Positions 30,246 to 37,988 of a stretch of DNA of 64,000 bases are shown here, piece by piece. Position 1 is the first letter of the stretch. Each line of letters begins with the position of its first letter. A program made the position numbers and the translations under genes. Source of the DNA: Opitutia bacterium (GTDB lineage: Bacteria; Verrucomicrobiota; Verrucomicrobiia; Opitutales; Opitutaceae); contig JACRHT010000017.1 in NCBI GenBank assembly GCA_016217545.1, positions 558,001 to 622,000 of the forward strand, written 5' to 3'. Under the pieces are notes generated by a model. That model was not told the origin of the DNA. It made no database searches and worked only from the letters and a program-made list of their open reading frames with translations.

Positions 30246-30731
30246 ATGCGTCTCCGTGTCATCACCGCCGGTGGAACCATCGACAAGGTCTACTTCGACG
30301 CCGCCAGCACCTACGAGGTCGGCGAGCCCCAGATCGGCCCGCTCCTGCGCGACTCGAACGTCACGTTCGACTTCGTCGTCGAATCGGTCCTCCAGAAAGA
30401 CAGCCTGGCGATGACCGACGAAGACCGCGCCCTGATCCGCGCCCGTGTGGAAGCCGCCCCGGAGAAGCTCATTCTCATCACGCACGGCACCGACACGATG
30501 ACCGCCACGGCCGCCAAGCTGCAGGGCCTTGCCGACAAAACCGTCGTGTTTACGGGGGCTATGCAACCGGCCCGGTTCCGCGACAGCGATGCGGTCTTCA
30601 ACGTCGGCTGCGCAATCGGCGCCCTGCAGGTGCTGCCGCCGGGTGTTTACATCGCCATGAACGGCGTTGTCGCCGCGGCCGACACCGTGCGTAAGAACCG
30701 CGCCGCAAGCCGTTTCGAGCCGAAAAGCTGA
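30246..30731 (+). CDS. Single-domain L-asparaginase-like protein
   Basis: A 161-residue protein equivalent only to the N-terminal catalytic-site domain of type I/II asparaginases. It has the TAGGTID motif with Thr11, and HGTDTM with Thr82 and Asp83, the two threonine sites of the family, followed by FTGAMQPARFRDSDAVFNVG. The second half of a normal enzyme of about 330 residues is absent, and nothing downstream encodes it. Short single-domain members of this family exist, so it may be complete, perhaps acting as a different amidohydrolase or binding asparagine. The start is the ATG at 30246; the frame is open to 30210 but without a better start. Confidence 0.85.
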   Translation: MRLRVITAGGTIDKVYFDAASTYEVGEPQIGPLLRDSNVTFDFVVESVLQKDSLAMTDEDRALIRARVEAAPEKLILITHGTDTMTATAAKLQGLADKTVVFTGAMQPARFRDSDAVFNVGCAIGALQVLPPGVYIAMNGVVAAADTVRKNRAASRFEPKS

Positions 30732-30803
30732 CGGCCACGGGGCGGGAGGTCCCCTTTTTACCCGCCGCCCGGCCGGGAAATAGCCAGGTTCCGGTGAATC
30801 CCC

Positions 30804-30830
30804 TAAAGTTGGCCTGACGGGAGCCGAACC
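30804..30830 (+). promoter_or_regulatory. Sigma-28 (FliA)-type promoter upstream of cheD
   Basis: The -35 box TAAAGTT (30804-30810) and -10 box GCCGAACC (30823-30830) are separated by 12 bases. This matches the flagellar consensus TAAAGTTT-N11-GCCGATAA at the whole -35 element and at GCCGA. It lies about 94 bases upstream of the cheD start, leaving a leader of about 85 bases. This ties cheD to the flagellar/chemotaxis regulon. Confidence 0.75.
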
Positions 30831-30923
30831 AAAGGGAGCCGGCATTCGTGCCCGGCACCCATGCTTTTCCCCGTCACCAACGCGCCCGCAAGCCGCTCTT
30901 TCCGCGACGTGCCCGCCTGATCC

Positions 30924-31448
30924 ATGGCCGGTTCTCCCACAGTCGCTTCGCTGTTTGCCCAACGCGTCGTCATCGGTGTCGGCGACATGGCGGTCTCCAA
31001 CAACGCGCAGGTGATCCTCAGCACCTACGCGCTCGGGTCCTGCATCGGCGTCATCGCCTACGATCCCGGCGTGAAAGCCGCCGGCATCCTGCACCTGATG
31101 CTGCCGGAATCCTCCATTTCGCCGGACAAGGCCGCCCGCCAACCCGCGATGTTTGCCGACACGGGATTGCCCGCGTTTTTCAAGGCCCTTGCCGGCCTCC
31201 GCGCCGAGCGCTCGCGACTTCGGCTGTTCGTCGCGGGTGGCGCCAGCGTCATCGCAGGCACCGACCCGTTCCGCATTGGCGAACGCAACACGCGCGCGAC
31301 GCTCGATTACCTTTCGCAACAGGGCTACGTCGTCCGCCGCACCGAAACCGGCGGCAACATCAACCGCACCGTCCACCTCGAGGTCTCCTCGGGCCAGGTG
31401 TCGCTGAAGACGCCCACCGAAAACAGCCAGTATATGCTGACCTCCTGA
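30924..31448 (+). CDS. cheD: Chemoreceptor glutamine deamidase CheD
   Basis: Deamidates glutamines on methyl-accepting chemotaxis receptors and, in some bacteria, interacts with CheC. The 174-residue product has the catalytic Cys40 in TYALGSCIGV and His57 in GILHLMLPE, spaced 17 apart as in characterised CheD proteins. Further blocks are VAGGAS and ERNTRATLDYL, and a C-terminal GGNINRTVHLEVSSGQV. No other chemotaxis gene is within the window, so this is an orphan locus. A sigma-28-type promoter upstream suggests co-regulation with late flagellar genes. The ATG at 30924 is 3 bases after the stop of a 19-codon upstream reading frame (30861-30920), which may be chance. Confidence 0.95.
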   Translation: MAGSPTVASLFAQRVVIGVGDMAVSNNAQVILSTYALGSCIGVIAYDPGVKAAGILHLMLPESSISPDKAARQPAMFADTGLPAFFKALAGLRAERSRLRLFVAGGASVIAGTDPFRIGERNTRATLDYLSQQGYVVRRTETGGNINRTVHLEVSSGQVSLKTPTENSQYMLTS

Positions 31449-31614
31449 GCGAGGTGAGGAAGCGATCGGGGCCGAGAGAGACGTTTCCGCGCCCAACCAG
31501 CGACGGGTCGGCTGCGCGCGCAATCAACGCGACACCGGCGACATTGGGCGTTCTTCGCGCCCCGTCCGTCGCTCGGGATTTGCCCCGACAACACCCCTGT
31601 GTCTGGCTCGGCTC

Positions 31615-33090
31615 ATGCGCCTGTCACTCCTCGTCCTCGCGAGCGTGCTGCTCGCCAAGCTCTCGCTCGCCGCCGCGCCCGCCGGCACCGACCCCATCGA
31701 GGGCAAATGGCTCGGTCGCATCGGCGACGCGCGCACGAACAACTTCTCCGCGCTCGGCCTGGAGTTTCAGCGCGCCGCCTCGGGCGGCCTCGCCTTCTCG
31801 CTGACGCTCGAGCAACTCAATCTCTACGGCCAAGCCATCCCCGGCACCGTCACGCGCGCGGGCAACCGCTACCGCTGCGATTCCTTCGACCTCGAGCTCA
31901 AGGACGGCCAGCTCCACGGCTCCTTCGGAACCAATCATCGCGACATCACTCTCGAACGAGTCGCGCAACTTCCCGTCGACACCCCGATTCCCACCGACCT
32001 GCCACCTGCCCCCGCGCCGCGCTGGCAGACCCAGCTCGGGGGCTCGATTTACGCCGGCCCCGCCGTGCACGACGGCTTTGCCTACGTCGGCACGACGAGC
32101 GGCGTGTTCGTGGCCGTGAAGACGGTGGACGGTGCGGTCGCGTGGAGTTTTCCGGCCGGTCGGCCGATCTTCGGCGAGGCGCTCGCAACCGACGAAGCGG
32201 TGTTCTTCGTCTGCGACAACGGCTATCTCTTCAAACTCGCCCGCACCGACGGCAAGGAACTCTGGCGCTACGATCTCGGTGACGCGCGCATCTCGCGCAT
32301 CCTCCCCGACCCGATCCAACAAGCGGACGACGGTTTCGATCACCGCGCGCCGCGCCCCATGCTCGTTGATGGCGTGCTCTACGTCGGCGCCGGCGACGGC
32401 GGTTTTCACGCGGTGCGAGCCGACACCGGCGAGCGCGTCTGGCGCGTCCAATCGAAAGGCGCGATTCGCGCCACCGCCGCCGTGCGCGGCGACCGGGTTT
32501 TCTTCGGCACGGTCGGCGGCCTCGTCGTTGCCGTGGAACGCGCGACGGGCCGAACGCTCTGGGAAGCGAAATCTCCGGCGCCCGTGACGAGCTCGCTGGC
32601 TTTCGTGGGCGACAAGCTGATCAGCGGCGGGCGCGACAGCGTGTTGCAAGCGCTCGATCCGGCGACCGGCGCGCAACTCTGGAAGCTCGACTTCTGGGGC
32701 TCATGGGTCGAGTCGAGCGCCGTCGCCGCACCGGAGAACGACGGCACTGCCTACATCGGCTCGTCCGACCTGCGCCGCGTCACTTGCTTCGATGCCGCCG
32801 ACGGACACATCCGTTGGCGCACCGACGTCTTCGGCTCCGCGTGGGGCCGGCCGCTCGTCACGGACCGATTCGTTTACGCCGCGCTCGCTGCGGAGGAGCC
32901 CTACATGATCCGACACCAAGGTGGCCTCGCGGCCCTCGACCGCGCGACGGGCCGGCTCGTCTGGCGGCTAGCGGCGCCAAATCCGCCCGGCATCTACAAT
33001 TGGGGTTTCCCCGGTTCTCCCGCCCGCGCCGGAGACCTCCTCCTCATCGGCGGCATCAACGGCACGCTCTACGCGTTCCCCATCGAATAG
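31615..33090 (+). CDS. Secreted PQQ-type beta-propeller protein
   Basis: A 491-residue exported protein with a signal peptide (LLVLASVLLAKLSLAAAP, cleavage near residue 22). It begins with a small extra domain (residues 25-125, EGKWLGRIGDARTNNF) not typical of BamB, followed by a propeller whose blades show the repeated pattern A(L/V)(D/R)xxTGxxxWRxxxxxP/G, for example GGFHAVRADTGERVWRVQS, LQALDPATGAQLWKLDF and LAALDRATGRLVWRLAA. The family includes BamB and PQQ dehydrogenase-like scaffolds; no PQQ catalytic residues are evident, so a binding or scaffolding role in the envelope is likely. It stands alone between cheD and tspO. Confidence 0.85.
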   Translation: MRLSLLVLASVLLAKLSLAAAPAGTDPIEGKWLGRIGDARTNNFSALGLEFQRAASGGLAFSLTLEQLNLYGQAIPGTVTRAGNRYRCDSFDLELKDGQLHGSFGTNHRDITLERVAQLPVDTPIPTDLPPAPAPRWQTQLGGSIYAGPAVHDGFAYVGTTSGVFVAVKTVDGAVAWSFPAGRPIFGEALATDEAVFFVCDNGYLFKLARTDGKELWRYDLGDARISRILPDPIQQADDGFDHRAPRPMLVDGVLYVGAGDGGFHAVRADTGERVWRVQSKGAIRATAAVRGDRVFFGTVGGLVVAVERATGRTLWEAKSPAPVTSSLAFVGDKLISGGRDSVLQALDPATGAQLWKLDFWGSWVESSAVAAPENDGTAYIGSSDLRRVTCFDAADGHIRWRTDVFGSAWGRPLVTDRFVYAALAAEEPYMIRHQGGLAALDRATGRLVWRLAAPNPPGIYNWGFPGSPARAGDLLLIGGINGTLYAFPIE

Positions 33091-33166
33091 CGTCCGCGTC
33101 GCCCGCCCCGCACCACTTTCTGCGCGGTCGCGTTGCACATCCGCGAGTGCCGGCTACGTTGTTCGC

Positions 33167-33643
33167 ATGGTTAACCGGCGTTGGTTCGTTCTGCTTGGAT
33201 TCCTGATCGTCACGTTCGTGGCCGCAGGCATCGGCGGCGCAGCCACGAGCAGCAGCGTGACCACGTGGTATCCCACGCTGCAGAAACCGTCGTGGAATCC
33301 CCCGAGCTGGCTCTTCGGCCCGGTGTGGTCCGCGCTCTACGTGCTGATGGCGGTCGCCGCATGGCGGGTCTCGCGCCACACGGAGACGCCGGGGCGGCGG
33401 CACGCGCTCGCATGGTATTTCGGACAACTCGCTCTGAACGCTCTGTGGTCGTGTCTGTTCTTCGGCCTGCGCAGCCCCGGGCTCGCGTTTGCCGAGGTGC
33501 TCGTGCTCTGGACCGCGATCGTGATCACGGGAGTGAAGTTCGCGCGCATCGACCGCATCGCCGCCATGTTGTGGCTGCCCTATCTCGCGTGGGTATCGTT
33601 CGCCTCGGTGCTGAACGGCACCGTTTGGTGGCTCAACCGCTAG
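33167..33643 (+). CDS. tspO: TspO/MBR family tryptophan-rich sensory protein
   Basis: A 158-residue five-helix membrane protein of the TspO/peripheral benzodiazepine receptor family, known to bind porphyrins and cholesterol and to respond to oxygen or stress in bacteria. The visible pattern is the tryptophan-rich YPTLQKPSWNPPSWLFGPVWSALYVLMAVAAW, then ALNALWSCLFFGLRSPGLAF and WLPYLAWVSFASVLNGTVWWLN. All five helices are present and the length is normal. It begins 76 bases after the propeller gene and is the only gene before a 270-base spacer with a GTAGCC repeat. Its role here is inferred only from the family. Confidence 0.95.
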   Translation: MVNRRWFVLLGFLIVTFVAAGIGGAATSSSVTTWYPTLQKPSWNPPSWLFGPVWSALYVLMAVAAWRVSRHTETPGRRHALAWYFGQLALNALWSCLFFGLRSPGLAFAEVLVLWTAIVITGVKFARIDRIAAMLWLPYLAWVSFASVLNGTVWWLNR

Positions 33644-33752
33644 AGCCGTCGCGCCGCGGAACGGAGTCCGCGCCCTCCCCTCGAATGCGAGCGGCTACCG
33701 TTTTCCTGAAAACGCTGTAGAGCATACTCTGTATTTCTGTAGCCGGGTTTCT

Positions 33753-33829
33753 GTAGCCGGGCTCGCTGAGCCCGGCCGGCGCATCTTTCCGCGGGAAAGC
33801 CCTTTTCCGGGGTCAGCGACCCCGGCTAC
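33753..33829. repeat. GTAGCCGGG...CCCGGCTAC inverted repeat
   Basis: The outer arms gtagccggg (33753-33761) and cccggctac (33821-33829) enclose two further hairpins: cgggctcgctgagcccgg and ccggggtcagcgaccccgg. A truncated direct copy, gtagccgggtttct, precedes it at 33739. The GC-rich nested palindromes and the copy arrangement suggest a dispersed intergenic element. It lies in the 272 bases between tspO and the beta-lactamase-like gene, which otherwise hold nothing recognisable. Confidence 0.8.
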
Positions 33830-33915
33830 ATGATTTTTGCAAACGCGGCCGGCGAGTTCACGCGCATCCACTTCCCGCGTTGCCGCTTCGCGCCCGCGAA
33901 GCCAAGTTGCGCGGC

Positions 33916-35577
33916 ATGAAACTGCCCGCGTGTCTGCTTCTGGCTTCGATTCTCGCTTCGACCGTTCTTGCCAGCGATGCACCGCCGCCGCCCGCCGCGT
34001 CGTTGAAGACGACGCTCGAAAACGCTGCGGCCAAGCTCCCCGCCGGCGGCATCGTCAGCGCGGAAATCGACGGCGCGAACGTCAGCTACAGCACATTTGG
34101 CAAACTCGCCGCGCCGGCCGGTGTGGCACCGGAGCGCGTGTTGTTCGAGATCGGTTCGATCACGAAATTCTTCACCGGCCTGCTGCTGGCGCAGGCGACG
34201 CTCGACGGCAAAGTCAGCCTCGACGACCCGATCACGAAGTATCTGCCACCGGACCTGAGCCTTCATCCCAACGTCGCCGCCATCACGCTGCGCCAGCTTT
34301 CGACGCACACTTCCGGCCTGCCGCGGCTGCCCGACAATCTCCATCCGCTCGTTCCGGCCGATCCCTACGCCGACTATCTCGAGCCGCAGCTCCACGATTT
34401 TCTAGGTTCGTTCAAGCCCGCCAAGGCGCCCCCGCAAGCCGCGGACTATTCGAACCTCGGCGCGGGTTTGCTCGGCCACCTGCTCGAGCGCGCCTACGGT
34501 GTCGGCTACGCCGAGCTCGTGCGCACAAAGATCACCGGCCCGCTGGCGATGAACGACACCACCATCGCGCTCACCGACGATCAGAAGACGCGCTTCGCGG
34601 TGCCACACTCGGGCAGTGTCGCCGTGTTGCCGTGGAACCTCGGCGTGCTGAGCGGCGCCGGTGCGTTGCGCTCGACGGCGGCCGACCTGGCCAAGTTCGC
34701 GCAGGCACTGTGTGACGAACACAGCCCGATCGCGGCCGCATGGAAAATCGCGCGCGAACCGCGCGCCCCGATGGGGCCGCGCGGACAGATCGGGCTCGGC
34801 ATCTTCATCAGCGAGCGCGACGGGCGCACCGTCTACAGCCACGGAGGCGGCACGGGCGGCTTCCGCTCGCATTTCGAGTTCACGCCCGCCACGCGCACGG
34901 CGCTCGTGGTCCTCTTGAACAACGACGACCCGGACCCCGCCGCGTTGGTCGCAGCCGCGCATCGTCCACCGACCGACACCAGCGCCGCGAAATCAGCGCC
35001 GACGCCGGAAGTGGCGATCTCTGCGGATGAACTCCGCAAATTCACCGGCGTCTACGCCATCGATGCCCGGGCGCGCTTCACGGTGGTGTTCGACGAGCAA
35101 GGTCAGCTGCGCATCAGGCTCACGGGTCAGGCGTTTCTGCCGGTGAACTATCTCGGGAACGATCGTTTCGCGGCGAAGGCCGTGGCCGCGCAGTTCCAGT
35201 TCGCCCGCAGCGCCGATGGTAAGGTGACGTCAATCACGCTGCACCAAAACGGACGCGAGATCCCGGCGCAGCGCACGGCGGATGCCCCGGTGGTGAATTT
35301 CCTCCCGGTGGAAAAGCTCCGGGAATACGCCGGCACCTACGAACTGGCGCCGGGAACCGTGTTCGAGGTGGGTGTCGGCCAACGCACGACGACGCTGACC
35401 GTGAAGCTGACGGGCCAGCCCACCTTCCCCGTGCACAACACGAAACCCGACCACTTCGTCTACGACATCGTGGACGCCGCGCTCACGTTCGAGCGCGATG
35501 CCGACGGCCGCGTGGTCGCGGTGGTGCTGCACCAGAACGGTGCCGATCAGCGCGCGCCGAGACAGGCCGGCAAGTAA
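33916..35577 (+). CDS. Class C beta-lactamase-like serine hydrolase with two C-terminal repeat domains
   Basis: A 553-residue exported enzyme (signal peptide MKLPACLLLASILASTVLAS). The penicillin-recognising domain has SxxK as Ser81-Ile-Thr-Lys84, the YxN motif at Tyr178-Ser-Asn180, and the HGG-type third motif at His309. Residues about 370-455 and 460-550 are two copies of a beta-rich module, each starting ELRKFTGVYA or KLREYAGTYE and ending VTSITLHQNG or VVAVVLHQNG (DUF3471-like). The layout fits peptidases or esterases acting on D-amino-acid or peptidoglycan substrates rather than antibiotic resistance. ATG 33916 is preferred over the longer frame from 33880 because it starts the signal peptide. 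Confidence 0.9.
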   Translation: MKLPACLLLASILASTVLASDAPPPPAASLKTTLENAAAKLPAGGIVSAEIDGANVSYSTFGKLAAPAGVAPERVLFEIGSITKFFTGLLLAQATLDGKVSLDDPITKYLPPDLSLHPNVAAITLRQLSTHTSGLPRLPDNLHPLVPADPYADYLEPQLHDFLGSFKPAKAPPQAADYSNLGAGLLGHLLERAYGVGYAELVRTKITGPLAMNDTTIALTDDQKTRFAVPHSGSVAVLPWNLGVLSGAGALRSTAADLAKFAQALCDEHSPIAAAWKIAREPRAPMGPRGQIGLGIFISERDGRTVYSHGGGTGGFRSHFEFTPATRTALVVLLNNDDPDPAALVAAAHRPPTDTSAAKSAPTPEVAISADELRKFTGVYAIDARARFTVVFDEQGQLRIRLTGQAFLPVNYLGNDRFAAKAVAAQFQFARSADGKVTSITLHQNGREIPAQRTADAPVVNFLPVEKLREYAGTYELAPGTVFEVGVGQRTTTLTVKLTGQPTFPVHNTKPDHFVYDIVDAALTFERDADGRVVAVVLHQNGADQRAPRQAGK

Positions 35578-35584
35578 GCCGCGC

Positions 35585-36250
35585 TCAAGCCGCGCGCGGC
35601 ACGACGTAGCCGAAGATCGCCACCCAGTGGCACACGCTTCCGGCGAGCACCCACAGGTGCCAGACGGCGTGGTTGAACGGCAGTTTTTCCCAGAGATAAA
35701 AGATCGTGCCGAACGAGTAGCAGAGCCCGCCCGCAAGCAGCAGCCAGATGCCGCCGAGCGGCAGCGCGGCGAACAACGGCTTGGCCGCGATGACCACGAG
35801 CCAGCCCATCGCGAGATAAAGGATCGTCGAAAGCACGTCCCCGCGGCCGGCGTAGAAGAATTTCACCACGACGCCAACCAGCGCGCAGCCCCACACAACG
35901 CCGAAGAGACTCCAGCCCCAACCGCCACGAAGCGGACCGAGCACGAAGGGCGTGTAGGTGCCGGCGATCAGCAGGTAGATCGCCGCGTGATCGAAACGCT
36001 GGCAGCGACGGCGCCATTTCTCGGATTTAACCGAGTGGTAGATGGTGGACGCGCTGTAGAGCAGCACGAGCGTAGCGCCGTAGATCGCGGTGCTCGTGAT
36101 GTGCCACGCGTTGCCATAGAGCGACGAATAGACGACGAGCAAAACCAAGCCCGTGACGCTGAGCAGCGCACCGAGACCGTGGGTGAGACGGTTGGCCAAC
36201 TCTTCGAGCGGCGGATAGCTGGACGGAACGTGTTTGGCGGGAGCGGACAT
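35585..36250 (-). CDS. Hemolysin III (PAQR) family membrane protein
   Basis: A 221-residue seven-helix membrane protein of the hemolysin III/PAQR superfamily. The characteristic residues are NRLTHGLGALLS in helix 1, STIYHSVKSEKW with the motif histidine, QRFDHAAIYLLIAGTYTPF in the middle, and HAVWHLWVLAGSVCHWVAIF with the C-terminal histidines, together forming the metal-site pattern of the superfamily. Length is normal. In bacteria the function is poorly known; hemolytic activity is a historical label. It is transcribed after the LysR gene with only one base between them, so it is likely co-expressed with it. It converges with the beta-lactamase-like gene. Confidence 0.92.
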   Translation of the reverse strand: MSAPAKHVPSSYPPLEELANRLTHGLGALLSVTGLVLLVVYSSLYGNAWHITSTAIYGATLVLLYSASTIYHSVKSEKWRRRCQRFDHAAIYLLIAGTYTPFVLGPLRGGWGWSLFGVVWGCALVGVVVKFFYAGRGDVLSTILYLAMGWLVVIAAKPLFAALPLGGIWLLLAGGLCYSFGTIFYLWEKLPFNHAVWHLWVLAGSVCHWVAIFGYVVPRAA

Positions 36251-36251
36251 T

Positions 36252-37217
36252 TCAGGCGGAGATTTTTTCGGCCTTCCCGCGCGACGCGAATTCGGTCGCG
36301 AGATGGTCGACGAAGTTCATCACGAGCGGCCCGGCCTCGGCCTTGGGCCAAGTGACGGCGTGCCACGTGCGGTGCCAGCCCTTGCGCGTGATGCGCTTGG
36401 CGACGAGCTGGCCGTCGGCGAGCGCGGGCTTAACGGCCCACTCGGCGAGCGCGGCGACGCCCATGCCGGCCTTCACGAGTTCGAGAATCGCCTCGGTTAG
36501 CTGCACGCAGGTGAAGCGTCGCGGCCACTCGCCGGCGGGGCGCAGGATGTCGACGCAGAGCGAGGATTCCTCCGGGCGCGAGGCATACATGAGCAGATGC
36601 TCGCGCGCGATCTCCTCGGGCTCGAGCCAGAGTTTGCGCGCGAGGGCGTGATCGTGGGGCACGAGCAGGCGCACCTCGTCGCGCAGCACGGCGCGAGCGA
36701 GCATGCCGGCGCGCTCGGGCTTTTCTGTCGTGATGGAGAGATCGATTTCGCGGTTGTAGAGCGCTTCGAGCGAGCGATGCGTGACTTCGCCGACCACGCG
36801 GACATCGGCTTCGGGATGCTCGGTGCGGAACGAGCGGATGACCGCGGGCAGCCAATGGTAGCCGGTGTAGCAATGCGTGCTGAGCCGCACGGTGCCGGCG
36901 CGCCCCTGCTTGAGTTTGGCGAGGCGGTCCTCGGCGTCGGCGACGGTGCCGAGCACGCGCACGGCGGCGTCGAGCAGGACTTCGCCCGCGGGCGTGAGGC
37001 GCATGGTCTTGCCCTCGCGATGGAAGATCGGCCCGCCAACGATTTCCTCCAGCACGCGCAACTGGTGGCTGAGCGCGGAGGGCGTGAGATTGAGGCGTTC
37101 GCTGGCGCGGGTGAGGCTGCGCTCCTCGCCGACGGTCCAGACGAGGCGCAGGTGCCGCAATTCCACCCCGGTGTAGCGGGTGAACGGATCGCTGGCGGCG
37201 CCTTGAGCGGATTTCAC
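36252..37217 (-). CDS. LysR-family transcriptional regulator (MetR-like)
   Basis: A 321-residue LysR regulator: an HTH with VELRHLRLVWTVGEERSLTRA and LTPSALSHQLRVLEEIVGGPIFHREG at residues about 18-78, and an effector domain with THCYTGYHWLPAVIRSFR, the sequence found in MetR, which senses homocysteine. The conserved AEWAVKPAL segment also fits. The start used is a GTG at 37217; starts up to residue 18 (GTG of VELRHL) would shorten the unstructured lead. It precedes a hemolysin III-type gene in the same orientation. No methionine gene is in the window. MetR-like by motif, with targets not evident. Confidence 0.88.
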   Translation of the reverse strand: MKSAQGAASDPFTRYTGVELRHLRLVWTVGEERSLTRASERLNLTPSALSHQLRVLEEIVGGPIFHREGKTMRLTPAGEVLLDAAVRVLGTVADAEDRLAKLKQGRAGTVRLSTHCYTGYHWLPAVIRSFRTEHPEADVRVVGEVTHRSLEALYNREIDLSITTEKPERAGMLARAVLRDEVRLLVPHDHALARKLWLEPEEIAREHLLMYASRPEESSLCVDILRPAGEWPRRFTCVQLTEAILELVKAGMGVAALAEWAVKPALADGQLVAKRITRKGWHRTWHAVTWPKAEAGPLVMNFVDHLATEFASRGKAEKISA

Positions 37218-37291
37218 GCGAATCAGAGGTAGCGTTAATCCTATTCAGGTCGAGCTTTTGCTCGCCCGTGAGCTTCCGAGCGACGCGGCCA

Positions 37292-37320
37292 ACAAAAAGG
37301 CCGCCCGAAAGGGCGGCCTT
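37292..37320 (-). terminator. Rho-independent terminator of the act operon
   Basis: The stem AAGGCCGCCC/GGGCGGCCTT (37297-37306 and 37311-37320) has a GAAA/TTTC loop and, on the minus strand, is followed by TTTTTGTT. It lies 23 bases past the last cytochrome gene and should close the long respiratory transcript. Confidence 0.9.
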
Positions 37321-37342
37321 GGAAATCGAGGTCGTCGACCGG

Positions 37343-37987
37343 TTACGGCGTCTTGAGGAGTTCCTCAACCGTCCACGGGCCGCGCGCGCCGAGTTCAGCG
37401 CGGATGGCGGCAACCTGCTCGGGCGTGATGGCGGGAGCGTTGTTACCCCAGTCCGAGCGGATGTAGGTGAGCACGTTGGCGATCTGATCGTCCTTTAGGA
37501 TGCCGCCGAAGGGCGTCATTGCGCTGTTGAAGTTCTGACCCTTGACCGTGATCGGACCGTTCAAACCGAAGAGGACGATCTTGATGATGTGCTTCTCGTG
37601 CTTCGGATCCAAAACGAACTCCGAGCCGGCGAGCGGCGGGTAAACGCCGGGGACGCCTTGGCCGGTGGCCTGGTGGCAGGTCATGCAGTTGGCCGTGAAC
37701 ACGCGCTTGCCGAGCATGGCGGGCGTGATGACCGGACCGGTGGCGGCCTGCTTCGAGGGCTTCTGGTTCTCGTTGTAGATCGCGGCGTCGAAGTGCGCGG
37801 AATAGTGCGCGAGATAGACGGAGCCGAAGAAGATCGCGCAGCACATGATGCCGAGCAGCACGAGCGGGAAGCGCGGATTGCCTTCGGCCTTCTCGGGCTT
37901 GTTCGACTGCAGGCGCGCGTGAACTTGCTGAATCGACTCGTCGGACGCGCCGGACTGCTCGAGGTGAGAGTGGTTTTCGGAGCTCAT
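37343..37987 (-). CDS. Membrane-anchored monoheme cytochrome c
   Basis: A 214-residue protein with a long soluble N-terminus, one membrane helix (residues about 40-62) and a periplasmic cytochrome c domain. The heme site is Cys101-Met-Thr-Cys104-His105, with GVYPPLAGSEFV and a C-terminal Met candidate in NSAMTPFGG. It is the last gene of the act operon, right after the FixO-like gene with a 1-base gap. It could accept electrons from ACIII or carry them onward to a terminal oxidase. Similar proteins occupy the CcoP position in cbb3 operons, but it has only one heme motif, where true CcoP has two, so I do not call it CcoP. Confidence 0.9.
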   Translation of the reverse strand: MSSENHSHLEQSGASDESIQQVHARLQSNKPEKAEGNPRFPLVLLGIMCCAIFFGSVYLAHYSAHFDAAIYNENQKPSKQAATGPVITPAMLGKRVFTANCMTCHQATGQGVPGVYPPLAGSEFVLDPKHEKHIIKIVLFGLNGPITVKGQNFNSAMTPFGGILKDDQIANVLTYIRSDWGNNAPAITPEQVAAIRAELGARGPWTVEELLKTP

Positions 37988-37988
37988 C

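Noticed and set aside
30861-30920. A 19-codon frame ending 3 bases before cheD, possible leader peptide
   Set aside because: No ribosome-binding site at proper distance and no conserved feature; its placement could be chance.
30732-30923. Possible riboswitch in the leader of cheD
   Set aside because: The conserved elements are better explained by a sigma-28 promoter; no match to c-di-GMP or other known aptamer cores was found by eye.
33739-33829. CRISPR-like repeat array
   Set aside because: The units are palindromic and irregularly spaced, without uniform spacers or cas genes.
37343-37987. CcoP (diheme) assignment for the last operon cytochrome
   Set aside because: Only one CxxCH motif is present, whereas CcoP has two.
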